Origin: Leptasterias polaris
Taxonomy: Eukaryota; Echinodermata; Asteroidea; Forcipulatida; Asteriidae
Length of the DNA: 64,000 nt
Direction: 5' to 3'
Assembly (NCBI GenBank): GCA_037783415.1
Contig: JAZGTN010000003.1
Coordinates: 2,502,501-2,566,500, forward strand
In this document: in pieces, positions 9,654 to 20,753 of the stretch
How the letters are laid out: every line of letters begins with the position of its first letter
Numbering within the stretch: position 1 is the first letter of the stretch
Made by a program: the position numbers and the translations under genes
The notes under the pieces: generated by a model
Seen by the model: the letters and a program-made list of their open reading frames with translations, nothing else
Database searches by the model: none
What the model was told of the DNA's origin: nothing

Positions 9654-10380
9654 AATGATTGATCCAGGATTTAATGACAGATACCGTAATCTTTATCGAA
9701 AAACTATCGAAACCTAAAAATTGAATAACTTCTAGCGTGAGTGACCGTAAAGTATCGTAAAAAATCTTCAATTCTTTTGTTGGAAGAATTAGGCCTAGGA
9801 ATAGTGTGCACCGAGAAATGTTTATTTCCCGGCAGTCTGGATCCATCAATGATATCTATGTATATTAGTTCTCACTCGGGAATTTAATTTGATCAACATA
9901 CTCTTAAAACTCATGGGTCAGACTTGACCCCAATTTCGGGTACAGCGAGGGCCTGACCATTCCTGGTCAGGCTGACCCAATTCCTGGTCAGCCTGACCCA
10001 ATTCCGGGTCAGCCCGACCCAATTCCGGGTTGGTTAAAATTGGGATATTAACTCTGATTTTGCGTCATTTTGACCCTCTATGGGTCATTTTGGATACTGA
10101 CTCCAGGTCAAACTGACCCATAAATTGGTCAGGCCAATATCCGGGTCAATTCTGACTCGAAAGTTTTTAGAGTGTGACTTTTTCAATTTTTGTAAATATT
10201 AGTGTTATTTTATTTAATGTTTATTTAAAAATCATGTATCAACCTGTTTTTAGGTTTGACGTGATGAAAAAATAACTTTAAATCAGATTTTGTTTTTTTG
10301 TTAATCTTATCCCGAATTAAAGAAGCAAGGTCCAATTTTCGGTCAAAATTTTTGTCAAAAAACCACAAAAAACAACAGTA
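9654..10380 (+). repeat. Local duplication, unit 2, interrupted by a MITE
   Basis: Second copy of 9165-9640. It is longer only because an approximately 280-bp palindromic element (9896-10177) sits inside it; unit 1 shows the uninterrupted state at about 9332-9360. Confidence 0.7.
9896..10177. mobile_element. MITE with CTCTAAAA-type inverted ends and GGGTCA-rich interior
   Basis: The left end ACTCTTAAAACTC and the right end GAAAGTTTTTAGAGTGT are imperfect inverted repeats. The interior is packed with GGGTCAGCCTGACCCAATTC-type strings in both orientations, giving strong foldback potential. It is inserted into duplication unit 2, and unit 1 lacks it. Confidence 0.75.
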
Positions 10381-10399
10381 GGCCTAACAACCACAACAA

Positions 10400-10540
10400 A
10401 AATTTCACAAATTAATAGTTAAGACTGATCTTAATTGCATATCAATCGTAATTGTTAATTAAAGTGTGATGTCACAATACAAATCACTATGGTAATATTT
10501 ACAACTCATCTTGAGTGATTTTTGAAATCAAGCCCAGGAT
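10400..10540. mobile_element. MITE related to 62898-63058
   Basis: Shares with 62898-63058 the ordered strings AGTTAAGA, GATCTTAA, GTGTGATGTCACAATACAAA, TCACT.TGGT.ATATT and ACAACT.ATCTT, then a closing GATTTTTGAAATCAAGCCCAGG-like end. The ends are imperfect inverted repeats. Confidence 0.65.
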
Positions 10541-10547
10541 TCAAACT

Positions 10548-10735
10548 CCGTCAAGCAACCGGGCTTACTCGGTGGTGTAGTAGCAAGACATACTGCTCTA
10601 GCAAGGCCAAGGTCGAGGGTTCGAATCCCAACCGAATGATATAACTGTGGATTTCTTTTCACAGAACCCTGGAAATAACTGAGCATACTGCAAGTGCTCA
10701 ATACACATCCGTGTGTGGATAAAGCCAATTAATAT
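10548..10735 (+). mobile_element. tRNA-derived SINE-like element
   Basis: Contains a tRNA-type internal promoter: a box-A-like TGGTGTAGTAGCAAGA followed by a box-B GGTTCGAATCC, then a non-tRNA body. The arms do not form a normal cloverleaf, so it is read as a SINE head and not as a tRNA gene. Confidence 0.5.
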
Positions 10736-10944
10736 TAAAACAATGTTTACTAATTATCTGGAAAAAAAACAAAAAAAAACGATAACAAGATTGGTGTAAG
10801 TTGTTACAAATTGTATGCACATGTTGTTTAGAAGCACACATAATTGGATTGTAATGTTAGTATTAATATTCATTGGTGAAATTTTGTAATTGTAAACATT
10901 TCTCTCTAAAAAGAGATTACCATTCAAAAACATACACAAATTTA

Positions 10945-11130
10945 TTGATTGATCCAGCGGGACCCTCGAATTTTTTTTAGGATGAACTCAACCGATAATT
11001 TTTTTGCCAAAAAATTGATAGTGCATTAAAAAATAAAATGAATAAAAACAAAAAGGGTTTGCCGTTGAGTTTTGAATTACCGGCCAGTCTGGATCCATCA
11101 ATGATTTAATTTCATAACCTCACTCGAGGA
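10945..11130 (+). repeat. Partial third copy of the 9.2-10.4 kb unit
   Basis: TTGATTGATCCAG, then GAATTACCGGCCAGTCTGGATCC and ATCAATGAT match the units at 9165 and 9654; the middle part is not alignable by eye. Confidence 0.5.
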
Positions 11131-11457
11131 TTTTTTAATCATCTGTAATAATATTTTAAATAGCTTGATGTGGATAATAATGTGGTTTCTTAATTTGTAC
11201 AGTAGTTTCATTCATAGAAAGTACCATTTCGCTTCTTGGTAGTTCCAACTTGAATTCATAACAAAGATTTGGTTAATGTTTGAACAAGTGATACACTCTC
11301 AGAAAATGTCTTCGAGGGGAGACGAAAGAAACATCCCATCTAGCTCCATTTAAATTATTATTGTGTTTTTTTCACATTTGTTATCAAAAGATCAGGCCCC
11401 TAATGATATAATATACTATAATTCCGACTGATTGAATCTATCTCTACATTTTGGCAT

Positions 11458-11600
11458 TTCGTGGCCAAGCGGTCAAGCACACTGGACTTTAGTGTTTGTG
11501 TTTTTGATCAGCAGCAGAGTGTGGGTTCGAGTCCCGGTCGTGTCACTTAATTGTGTCCCTGAGAAAGATACTTTACCATCCTTCAGTTGGGACATTAAAT
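11458..11600 (+). mobile_element. tRNA-Leu-like SINE head
   Basis: TGGCCAAGCGGTCAAGCAC (box-A-like, type II tRNA) and GGGTTCGAGTCCCGGTCGTG (box B) flank a long variable region with CAGCAGCAGAGTG. The same head occurs at 51335 and 57394. Only the first part of the SINE body follows. Confidence 0.65.
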
Positions 11601-12079
11601 GAAATTGATAAAACTTCAAAATAATAAGTTTACCGGAAGACACTGGCAATGAACTGTGTTCTTCTTGCAGAGATGGAACTATCAATGGTGTTTGTGAACA
11701 AAATGTGAACGTCAGTAAAATAGCGGTGTGAAAAAAAAAAAACTAACTCTACTCAATCATACCGAATTATTCCCACTTTGAGTTCAAGTAAATTTTACAA
11801 ATTGTATAATATACTGATCGCAGCATTGGTCTGCATAGATGAAATAAATACGTTGATACATGTCGGGTATAATTGCTTCCAAAAACTCGTGGATTATTTC
11901 TTGGTCGTCGGATTTTTCGTTTAAAATGTTGAAGTTGTTTTACTCATTATGAAGTCCACGGTGCAACCATCGCGGTTAATGTTCTCTTATTCACTAACAC
12001 AAACACGGCCTTTGCCAATAACCTAATGAAACCATGTCAAGTTATTACCGGATAAACAAATTATAGAGGCGATTTTACC
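11600..12079. other. Non-coding stretch
   Basis: No gene, RNA or clear repeat seen. Confidence 0.3.
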
Positions 12080-12285
12080 AGACTTGGCAGCAAGTAATTT
12101 TTGCAAGTCCAGGGCAAGTAACAAGTAATTATTTTGCAAATCCAAGTCAAGTCACATAAGTCATGGTCCAGTCACAAATCAAGTCACAGCCAGGTTATTT
12201 GGTCACAAGTCAAGTCAAGTCAAGTCACAAGATATTTGGTCCAAACACAAGGCATGTCACAAGTCGAGTCGCACATTATTTTGTC
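12080..12285 (+). repeat. Degenerate AAGTC-type simple repeat
   Basis: Irregular tandem strings such as CAAGTCAAGTCACAAGTC, interrupted by TTATTTGGTC. Pentamer-based low-complexity DNA; the overlapping 61-codon frame at 12134 is an artefact of it. Confidence 0.75.
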
Positions 12286-12484
12286 CAGCTGTAATGAGCA
12301 GGGCCAGGCGTCAACCTAATGTACAAATTACGAGTTTTAGACACTTGAACTTGCACTTTATTGCAAAATGTGCATAATACTACAGTGTAAGCAAATGCCA
12401 ATTGAGCTATAGTCGAAAAAGATAGGCTATACCAAAAACTGTGGCTAGTTCTTGCATGCAGTTTAACACTATACTTACAAACTA

Positions 12485-12655
12485 AACGATAAATACCCAG
12501 CTACCCACCTACCCACCCACTTTACCTACCCACCTACTTACTAACCTACGTACCTGGCAACCTGCCCAACTTCCCATCCACTGCTACCTACCTACCCTCC
12601 TACAACCTACATACGTACCTGGCAACCTGCCCACCCACCCACTTTACCTTACCTG
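12485..12655 (+). repeat. Degenerate ACCT/ACCC simple repeat
   Basis: Repeated CTACCCACCTACCCACCC-type tetranucleotides. A longer unit around GTACCTGGCAACCTGCCCA occurs twice (about 12550 and 12615). Confidence 0.7.
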
Positions 12656-12930
12656 CATAATAATAATAATAATAATAATAAAGACTTGTTATGCGCACAT
12701 ATCCACCCTGCTGGGTGTTCAAGGCGCAGTAAACCAAAAAAAACAAACAAAAGAAAAACAGAAACAACTAAATTATTCCTTGAAAACCTGTGACATTAGA
12801 TAAGTTTTGAGAAGTGATTTAAATTTTGTGGTACAAAGACAAGATCTAAGATTATGTGGTAGAGAGTTCCAGATGCGTGGCGCAGCTACAGAAAAAGACC
12901 TGTCACCCTTGTAAAGACCCCTGCGGGGTG
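12656..12930 (-). mobile_element. Interspersed element, minus orientation, with (ATT)n tail
   Basis: Begins on the + strand with (AAT)8-like DNA, then a block containing TGCTGGGTGTTCAAGGCGCAG and GAGAGTTCCAGATGCGTGGCG. The tail organisation resembles the LINE and SINE 3' ends at 20042 and 24201, so it is read as a truncated retroelement inserted in reverse. Confidence 0.45.
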
Positions 12931-13320
12931 CACCACACTAAATAAGCCAAAACTCATGCGACAAGCTGATTATTATAATTTGTAGGCCCTCAAAATCTTT
13001 TGAATTATAACGTTTTGGGGTCATGTAATTAATAGATTGTGTAAATATAAGAATCTATCACAACCTGGGGGTTCTGTGCTTCAACTTTTGAGGAGACTTG
13101 ATAAATTTAGGCACTATTTGACCTGGGAAGTGGAGAAGTGCTTCACAAACTGGCAGCAAGTCGGTTTTGGGAAAAAGCACATTTTCGTGTTTTTTTTCTG
13201 GGGTAGTTGATCGGTTTTCAAGAGGCTGAAAGATTTTTGAGTATTTTTGAATATCATTTTAGCAGTGGTGGTTTCTATGGGAGTTTATTTTAGTGTGGTG
13301 CACCCTGCGACTTCTTTTAC
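12911..13320. mobile_element. 0.4-kb element with about 25-bp inverted ends
   Basis: GGGTGCACCACACTAAATAA near 12927 is matched by TTATTTTAGTGTGGTGCACC near 13285, and outside these GTAAAGACCCCTGC pairs imperfectly with GCGACTTCTTTTAC. Typical MITE architecture; the interior has no gene. Confidence 0.65.
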
Positions 13321-14408
13321 CATTAATGTTAAACAGCGCCACCAGTTGGCGATACTGCACACAAGCGGGTCACTTTAAATCATAGTGGAAATCTATACGT
13401 TTTGACGTCCCACACATGTTTAGTATACTTTCTGTGTGTGCACGACATCACTGTTGGTTGTTTGCAGGTGTGGGTGGACGGACTGATTGCTGATGACACG
13501 CCAGTGTGTTAGTGATTTGATTTTTAGTGCTGAGTGGTTGCAAGCTACGCCAAACACAATGTTTACATCGGCATGGATGAACATTTGACGGTTGACCACA
13601 GAGCAAGGTTTTTGACGGTGAGTAAGCAAGCCTTTATTTTTCTCTGCAGTATATAAGAAAAGTCTTTGTTTTTTGGTGATTCTGGCATTAAAAATGAAGC
13701 AAAATGGACGTGCAGCGAGCGAGAAAAACTTTGTCAGTGTTGAAACCAACTGATCCAGTGTTTGGTTATAGCATGGAGGAAGGATTATAGTGATTGTGAT
13801 ATATTGACCATGATGATTGGAGGAGAGCTGAACCCCTTGTAAAATTAAGTCCACTTTGGTGTGAAATGTGACTGGTTATTTGGTCTTAAGCAAGTATTTT
13901 GGCAGGAAGATTAACATGACTGCCAAGGTCACTTGTTGCCTTGAAAATTGTACTTTTTCATTTGTTGCAAAACATGATGTAGTGAACAAGCCCCAGTGCT
14001 GATGAAAAGCTGGCTGGTCCAATTCACCCGATGTCATTATCACAATAATTTTTGTTCATTTTGAGAGTCAATGTCCCTGTGTGTTTGTAGTATATTCAGT
14101 GTAGTGTGAAACTAGACGACGCAGCATAATTTACACACTACCCCCCCTGTTGAATCCCAAAATGGTGAGATGCAGCAAAACTGTTTTTTTCCCCGAAAAA
14201 TTCTGGGAACTGCGCGACTGCCGACGTAAAAATTTAGTAAAATGGAGTACAGCACCTCAGTTACTGGCACTGGGTCTATATGCGGCTATGTCAGGTGTGA
14301 AAACCTTCATTGCCCTGGCCTGATTCTGAATTAGGCCTAGTGTCGGCAACTGCATATGCAGCATCCTCATGGAAACATCACATCAGTTTTTCAAAAGAAG
14401 TCAATGAA
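13321..14408. other. Non-coding stretch
   Basis: No gene seen. A 144-codon minus-strand frame (13420-13854) has no recognisable domain, signal or splice structure and is treated as chance. Confidence 0.3.
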
Positions 14409-16250
14409 GAAATATCAATTCTAGATGTGGGAGGAAAACCCCAAATAGGGAAAACCCACTCACTGGGGTAGGGACTGAAAACCCACTCACAGGGGTAGGG
14501 ACTGAAAACCCACTCACAGGGGTAGGGACTGAAAACCCACTCACTGGGGTAGGGACTGAAAACCCACTCACTGGGGTAGGGACTGAAAACCCACTCACTG
14601 GGGTAGGGACTGAAAACCCACTCACAGGGGTAGGGACTGAAAACCCACTCACAGGGGTAGGGACTGAAAACCCACTCACAGGGGTAGGGACTGAAAACCC
14701 ACTCACAGGGGTAGGGACTGAAAACCCACTCACTGGGGTAGGGACTGAAAACCCACTCACAGGGGTAGGGACTGAAAACCCACTCACTGGGGTAGGGACT
14801 GAAAACCCACTCACAGGGGTAGGGACTGAAAACCCACTCACAGGGGTAGGGACTGAAAACCCACTCACTGGGGTAGGGACTGAAAACCCACTCACAGGGG
14901 TAGGGACTGAAAACCCACTCACAGGGGTAGGGACTGAAAACCCACTCACTGGGGTAGGGACTGAAAACCCACTCACTGGGGTAGGGACTGAAAACCCACT
15001 CACTGGGGTAGGGACTGAAAACCCACTCACAGGGGTAGGGACTGAAAACCCACTCACAGGGGTAGGGACTGAAAACCCACTCACTGGGGTAGGGACTGAA
15101 AACCCACTCACTGGGGTAGGGACTGAAAACCCACTCACTGGGGTAGGGACTGAAAACCCACTCACAGGGGTAGGGACTGAAAACCCACTCACAGGGGTAG
15201 GGACTGAAAACCCACTCACTGGGGTAGGGACTGAAAACCCACTCACTGGGGTAGGGACTGAAAACCCACTCACAGGGGTAGGGACTGAAAACCCACTCAC
15301 AGGGGTAGGGACTGAAAACCCACTCACAGGGGTAGGGACTGAAAACCCACTCACTGGGGTAGGGACTGAAAACCCACTCACTGGGGTAGGGACTGAAAAC
15401 CCACTCACTGGGGTAGGGACTGAAAACCCACTCACTGGGGTAGGGACTGAAAACCCACTCACTGGGGTAGGGACTGAAAACCCACTCACAGGGGTAGGGA
15501 CTGAAAACCCACTCACAGGGGTAGGGACTGAAAACCCACTCACTGGGGTAGGGACTGAAAACCCACTCACTGGGGTAGGGACTGAAAACCCACTCACAGG
15601 GGTAGGGACTGAAAACCCACTCACAGGGGTAGGGACTGAAAACCCACTCACAGGGGTAGGGACTGAAAACCCACTCACTGGGGTAGGGACTGAAAACCCA
15701 CTCACAGGGGTAGGGACTGAAAACCCACTCACTGGGGTAGGGACTGAAAACCCAGATCACTGGGGTAGGGACTGAAAACCCACTCACTGGGGTAGGGACT
15801 GAAAACCCACTCACAGGGGTAGGGACTGAAAACCCACTCACAGGGGTAGGGACTGAAAACCCACTCACTGGGGTAGGGACTGAAAACCCACTCACTGGGG
15901 TAGGGACTGAAAACCCACTCACTGGGGTAGGGACTGAAAACCCACTCACAGGGGTAGGGACTGAAAACCCACTCACAGGGGTAGGGACTGAAAACCCACT
16001 CACTGGGGTAGGGACTGAAAACCCACTCACTGGGGTAGGGACTGAAAACCCACTCACTGGGGTAGGGACTGAAAACCCACTCACAGGGGTAGGGACTGAA
16101 AACCCACTCACTGGGGTAGGGACTGAAAACCCAGATCACTGGGGTAGGGACTGAAAACCCATTCCACATGATGCGAGCCTTCGGTCTGACAATCGTACCA
16201 GGGTCCACAGACGTGAAAGGCTGGGAAAAAAACCACTGAGTCAACCTGAC
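14409..16250 (+). mobile_element. Interspersed element that hosts the 27-bp array
   Basis: The flanks of the array (GTGGGAGGAAAACCCC on the left; ATTCCACATGATGCGAGC and GTACCAGGGTCC on the right) match, in order, an element at 39560-39700 (GGAGGAAAACACC, GGTAGGAACTGAAAACC, AGTCCACCTAGTG, GGGGTCCTAGAGG) and, inverted, 36930-37060. In those single-copy relatives one GAAAACCCAC-like and one CTGAAAACCCA string lie about 28 bp apart, exactly the unit that is amplified here. Confidence 0.6.
14456..16160 (+). repeat. 27-bp minisatellite, 63 copies
   Basis: The unit reads GGGGTAGGGACTG, AAAACCCACTCAC, then T or A. I counted 63 units, almost identical over 1.7 kb. Nearly all variation is at the single T/A position; two units (around 15756 and 16133) carry AGATCAC in place of CTCAC, a one-base gain. 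Because 27 is a multiple of three and the unit has no stop on the minus strand, it yields long artefactual frames of nonamers such as SGFSVPTPV. The G-rich strand has GGGG and GGG runs in every unit. Confidence 0.97.
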
Positions 16251-17300
16251 CTCCCGGTAGGAAGTCGGTCTCCTTCAGTGTCCCTTTAATGGAGACTGAC
16301 GCCCTACGGTCTTACAAGTGTACATTACCACTCCCAGGCAGGGCTAGACTGTAAGAACCACAAAGTTGTTTTCCAATGTGTCAAAGTCTAGTTTAGTTCT
16401 ACAAGCAATTTTGTAGATCAAGTTCTTGACAACATTTGACTAACCAATTGTCTAAGGGCTTCAAGGGGGCCTCGCTGACTGTATATAGGCCTATTGAAAG
16501 CTACTGATGAAGTGCAAACTACGTCCTCCCTGCATGATTACATTGTCATGCATATGCACCTACTGTGTCTGTTTGATAGAGATCTAATTATTAGACATCC
16601 ATTAGATAATGTGCCCTCTGAAATCATGGCGAAACTAAAGCATTACATTTCTGCCCGTGGTGCTCGCTTGCATCCCATTTTGCATACATTTTATTTAGGA
16701 GTTGTCATTTTGTTTCAGATTGCCCTTTGAATCAAGTGACCTTTATACGTCACTCCTAAAATCCAAATTAATGCAAAACAAGCATTGTGCGCATCTAGGC
16801 TACCGCTTGGCAAGTTTCTGAGATCGGTTCAGTTGTGAACAAGGATATTAAAATTAATGGTGTGTAATATTACAATCAATCTTTATGTCTGACTGAATTT
16901 GCATAATTGGTCTAAGCCGTGTAGTGAACAAATGGTGGTTGGATTGGATTCAGCACTCTTTCCATTGTTGCCAACTTGGCCTACCTGTTCGTTTTTTTCT
17001 TCTTGACCTCGTAAATCGAGGATATCCCTTTTTTGCCTTCCATTGTGTTTATTAACTGATGTCCCATTGTTTATTTACACGAATGCGAAGTGAGGACCTT
17101 CTCAATCTGTCAAAACACCCAGATTCCCTTTTTGTTCAAGTCTTTTGTTTCAGTAGGAAGGCAGTTAGACATCCCCATGTGTACACCCACACAGGTCTGT
17201 TTCAGGTTTGTTCCAGCAAAGTACAATACGTAGTGTGTTTAAAAACACGAGTTGTCTAAAAAAGTACCATGTGATCACAGTGTGGATTAATTATGTGAGA
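16251..17300. other. Non-coding stretch
   Basis: No gene or clear repeat seen; only short unconnected frames without domains. Confidence 0.3.
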
Positions 17301-17304
17301 ACAC

Positions 17305-17548
17305 TATGGCCGTTTACGAAACGGAGGCTCAGGCTCAGGCTCAGGCTTAGGCTTCAGAAACTTCGGCCATATTGAAGCCTTTGCGAATCCACCCCTTACC
17401 GAGGCTTCGTCAGGCTTCGTCAGGCTCCGCTTTGGGCCGAATTCCGAAGCCTCAAACACAAAGCCCAAGCCGGAGCCTCTGATTCGTATGAGGCCGACGT
17501 TTCTGAAGCCTAAGCCTGAGCCTGAGCCTCCGTTTCATAAATACCTAT
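17305..17548. mobile_element. Palindromic element whose inverted ends are made of GGCTCA hexamers
   Basis: The left arm GAAACGGAGGCTCAGGCTC...AGGCTTCAGAAAC is mirrored by GTTTCTGAAGCCTAAGCCTG...GCCTCCGTTTC at the right end. Arms are about 45 bp, interior about 150 bp with further GAAGCCT/AGGCTTC strings. Confidence 0.75.
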
Positions 17549-18984
17549 GACATTTTTTTAAAGAGACAGAGGGGGCTTGTATATTGTATGGTAGCCTCGT
17601 TTTCGAAAGGTATAGGCCTCTAGTGCTTCGTTTCGTAGAAAATGATGGCATCCAAAACTTAATTTTCTTTATTAGGGCCAAATCCAATTTCAAGCAACAG
17701 TGTAAATAAGCACCCATAGTATCGGTGGGGGGGGGGGGGGAGGTGGATAGTGATGTTAGAAAATGAATTACATTTTTTCTAACTGCTCATGGCGTCTGAA
17801 TAAACACTGTCTGCCCTATAATCAAATAGCTTCTACAGTATCTGGAAATAATCTTATTTTTGGATAAGTCTGCCTCCCCCCCCCCCAGATTCTCTTGTGG
17901 AAATTAATTTATATTTGCAAGTTTGGGTTGTGTGTATGAACAAACCCTCGACTGGATGCTAGAGTTTGTTCTTTTAAAACCATTTTAGTAGTGACTTGCA
18001 AGCAGAACCACTTAGCTTGTCATTTCACTAGTCCGTCAGCTTTTTCACTAGCCCCATATCAACTAAATATATTGATTAAGGGATGATTTTCAACAATGAA
18101 CTAGCCAGCCAGGCTACTTAAAGTGAAGTTTGACTAGTCCTCGGGTGTTTTAACATATGGCCAGCAGACCACTGTTCAGGGAGAACCCTGTATGCCAAAT
18201 TAAGCTACAAATAACAAAATTTATAAATATCCCCACCCTTTGCACAACCACATCTACACTGACGCAGAGGTAGTCCTGGTTCCAAGGTGCTTGTTTATGA
18301 CTATTTACACAACCGGAGCGTCTTGGGACCAAGACTATCACAGAGGGTCAGGCTATGCTCAACTTTCTCAACCTGTGGAAGTGGCTGGCTTCAACTGGAG
18401 AGACAAAATCAATCAATATACGCTTGATACAGTATTAGTTTACAGACATATAAATCTAGTCAATGCAATCAGTACAGGTCTGACTCCAAAGTAAACAGGG
18501 ATCATTTTTACTTTATTGCCCAGACAAACACCTAGTGGCCTTGTTGCTGATGCCTGGCAACTGTAAACAAAACTGGTTACTAAGGTTTTTTTCTCTTTAT
18601 CCCCACCGAATGATAAAACTATTTAACTGTAAATCTGAGAAATTCACAATCTGCCTCTGCTAAATACAGTATATTGCTAGTGGATTTTGTCGATTTAACA
18701 CTTATTGCATTTTTATTAGTTTGAACAACGGCTTTATCACTCAATGCCACAGAATAATAAATATATGTGTACTTGCCTAGATGTATCACCATGTAGGGCC
18801 TAAATGTTTTGTCATGTTTTGTGTTAAAACAGAACAATTTATTTACCTGAAGTCCCATATACGGGGTTTAAAACCTACGGGACCACTGATCAGAGTCTGT
18901 AGTAGTGATTAAATACAAAAATGCAAAACAACCCATTTCCCCATCACAGTTTCTGAATAAATTCAGGCCTGGTACCCTCATGGA
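17549..18984. other. Non-coding stretch with homopolymer runs
   Basis: A G-run at about 17727 and a C-run at about 17875. Around 18265-18350 the strings AGTCCTGGTTCCAAG and CTTGGGACCAAGACT suggest a weak palindrome. No gene seen. Confidence 0.3.
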
Positions 18985-19140
18985 GGCTGTTGCCCCTGGT
19001 CATTGCCTTGGTGCCTGCCTTGGTGCCTGCCCCATGAATGTTCCAATGGAAATTTACCATTTCCTCATAGAGGTGCCCTTTACCACAGGAGAAAACCTCT
19101 TGGTGCCCTTCCCTTTTAAAAACGAAGCATCGAGCTTGTA
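18985..19140 (+). repeat. Interspersed repeat, copy related to 42335-42495
   Basis: Shares GTTCCAAT, TTTCCTCATAGA.GTGCCC, TTACCA.AGGA and TGCCC-TTC strings in order with 42335-42495, same strand. It forms a 78-codon frame that is not conserved in the other copy. Confidence 0.55.
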
Positions 19141-19690
19141 GTTTTTTTTACCTACGACCGTACATTATATCCCAACAGCAAAGATTTCAGTTTGCCAATA
19201 CACACTGAATACATTTCATGGAGCCACCTAATTGTTCAGTCAGAAAAAGTCAGTTAGTAATCTGCAAACATTGTAGACATAAAGCCAAGACCCCATCAGG
19301 GCAAACACAAACATAGTGTGTACACTACCAGTTTAAGGATTAAAATGATGCCCTTCATTTACTGTTGGGATATTGTAGGACCCTGATGAAGAAGAGTAAG
19401 GTTTATGTTAACCCCCATGATCTAAGCTTATCAGTAGAGTCAACCTAGACCATGGTGTGTTGTAGATGCACTTCAACCATGATGTTTACAGGTGAGTCAT
19501 TTAGCTTGCCCTGCCTGTATGCTGTCAAGTGTTCTGACTGTGTACATGTACATAGGCAGGACAAGTGACATGTACTATGTGGTCTTTTTGCTAAATTCAA
19601 AGTCTCTGTTAACATCCATCATCCTCAGGTTTGACCTCCATTAATGCAAGGCTCAAATCATCTCCTTGCCCCCCAAGACACACTTGACTT
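19141..19690. other. Non-coding stretch
   Basis: No gene, RNA or clear repeat seen. Confidence 0.3.
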
Positions 19691-20070
19691 ATTTGTCTGT
19701 CTTCAAGAGCCCTGCATCTTGAACTGATGTGGAGTGCCAGCCAGTGTGCTGGCTTGTCTTTATAAATTCAAGGCTGGCCTTAAGACAAATCTTTTTAAGC
19801 CTGCTTTTTTAAACCACTAAGTACAAGTACATATTTTTATTCTCTGTAGCAATTCCAGCTTTTTAACTAGTGTTTATTTTCATTGTTTTTAATTTTTGAT
19901 TGTTGTGTACAAATTCTGCATTTATTACATTTTTAACTGTATTTTCTCTAGGGTATTATAACTGTATGGATTTTAATAGGTTTTCTTTTATTGTTCAGCG
20001 CCCAGGAGCATGTTTACATGGATAGGCGCTATATAAATTTTCATTATTATTATTATTATTATTTATTATT
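19690..20070 (+). mobile_element. LINE 3' end with (ATT)n tail
   Basis: AAATTCAAGGCTGGCCTTAAGACAAATCTTTTTAA encodes the FKAGLKTNLF string found at the end of CR1/L2-like ORF2 proteins (compare 22630 and 46680). It is followed by a 3' UTR ending in GGCGCTATATAAAT and an ATT microsatellite (about 20042-20067). Only the last 0.4 kb of the element is present. Confidence 0.6.
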
Positions 20071-20515
20071 AGCGACTTTGGCAGAGGAAGTGTGTTATGC
20101 TGGACAGGTTATGTCATTACTGAAGCATGAAATACTGCCAGGGCTCGCCTATACATTGATTTTCAAGTGGACAAAGTGTTACTTGGCTTATATATAGTCC
20201 CTTTTTGTTTTATGAAGTGACAGCTGTATGCAGAGTAATCTTGGGCAGTTTTGACTAAAATCAAAACAGGCAAGTTTGTCTGACATGAAGGTTTACTCCA
20301 TATACATTAACACTTGACCCTGGTCTATATTTACAGTATGCTTTGCTTTGAGACACAGGGTTATTAACACAATGAAGAAATTTATAAAAAGTGTTAACCT
20401 TAAAATTATTTGCCTTTAGCAATTAAATTGATCTTTTGGAGTACAGTTATTTCATCAAAAGTCATGTGCATAAATTGCAAATAAAATATAGAACAAACTA
20501 CGATACGACCCTCAG
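20071..20515. other. Non-coding stretch
   Basis: No gene or clear repeat seen. Confidence 0.3.
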
Positions 20516-20753
20516 TAAAAAATAAGAAGTAAGTAATTAACCATCTTCCTCCATAGTATAACTAGTAAACTTGCTGGTACAACCATGTGTAAAATCTCTT
20601 TTGGGAGGAGTGTTGGCTCTAAAAATAAACCGTGGTGTAGAGACCACACTGGTTCTTTTCAGAACCATCACTCATCCCAAAAGAGATTTTGCACATGAAT
20701 GGTTGTATCCACAAGTTTACTATTTATATTTAGGCCCTACTTCTTATTTTCCA
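20516..20753. mobile_element. Palindromic MITE
   Basis: AGTAAACTTG, GTACAACCAT and AAAATCTCTTTTGGGA on the left are mirrored by TCCCAAAAGAGATTTT, ATGGTTGTA and CAAGTTTACT on the right. AAAATAAGAAGTA at the far left pairs with TACTTCTTATTTT at the far right. The centre holds a smaller palindrome around ACCGTGGT and ACCACACTGGT. Confidence 0.75.

Noticed and set aside
13420..13854. 144-codon minus-strand frame
   Set aside because: No recognisable domain and typical AT-rich composition; length is compatible with chance in 64 kb.
14456..16160. CRISPR array
   Set aside because: There are no unique spacers; the units are contiguous and the context is an animal genome.
14456..16160. Interstitial telomere repeat (GGGGTAGGG resembles TTAGGG)
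   Set aside because: The 27-bp unit contains only one such string and the rest is unrelated to telomere repeats.
14378..16244. Long minus-strand reading frames (577, 443 and 171 codons) of nonapeptide repeats
   Set aside because: They are the three-frame translation of a 27-bp minisatellite whose unit length is a multiple of three and lacks a stop codon; the frame switches at the one-base gains and no splice, leader or flanking coding sequence exists.
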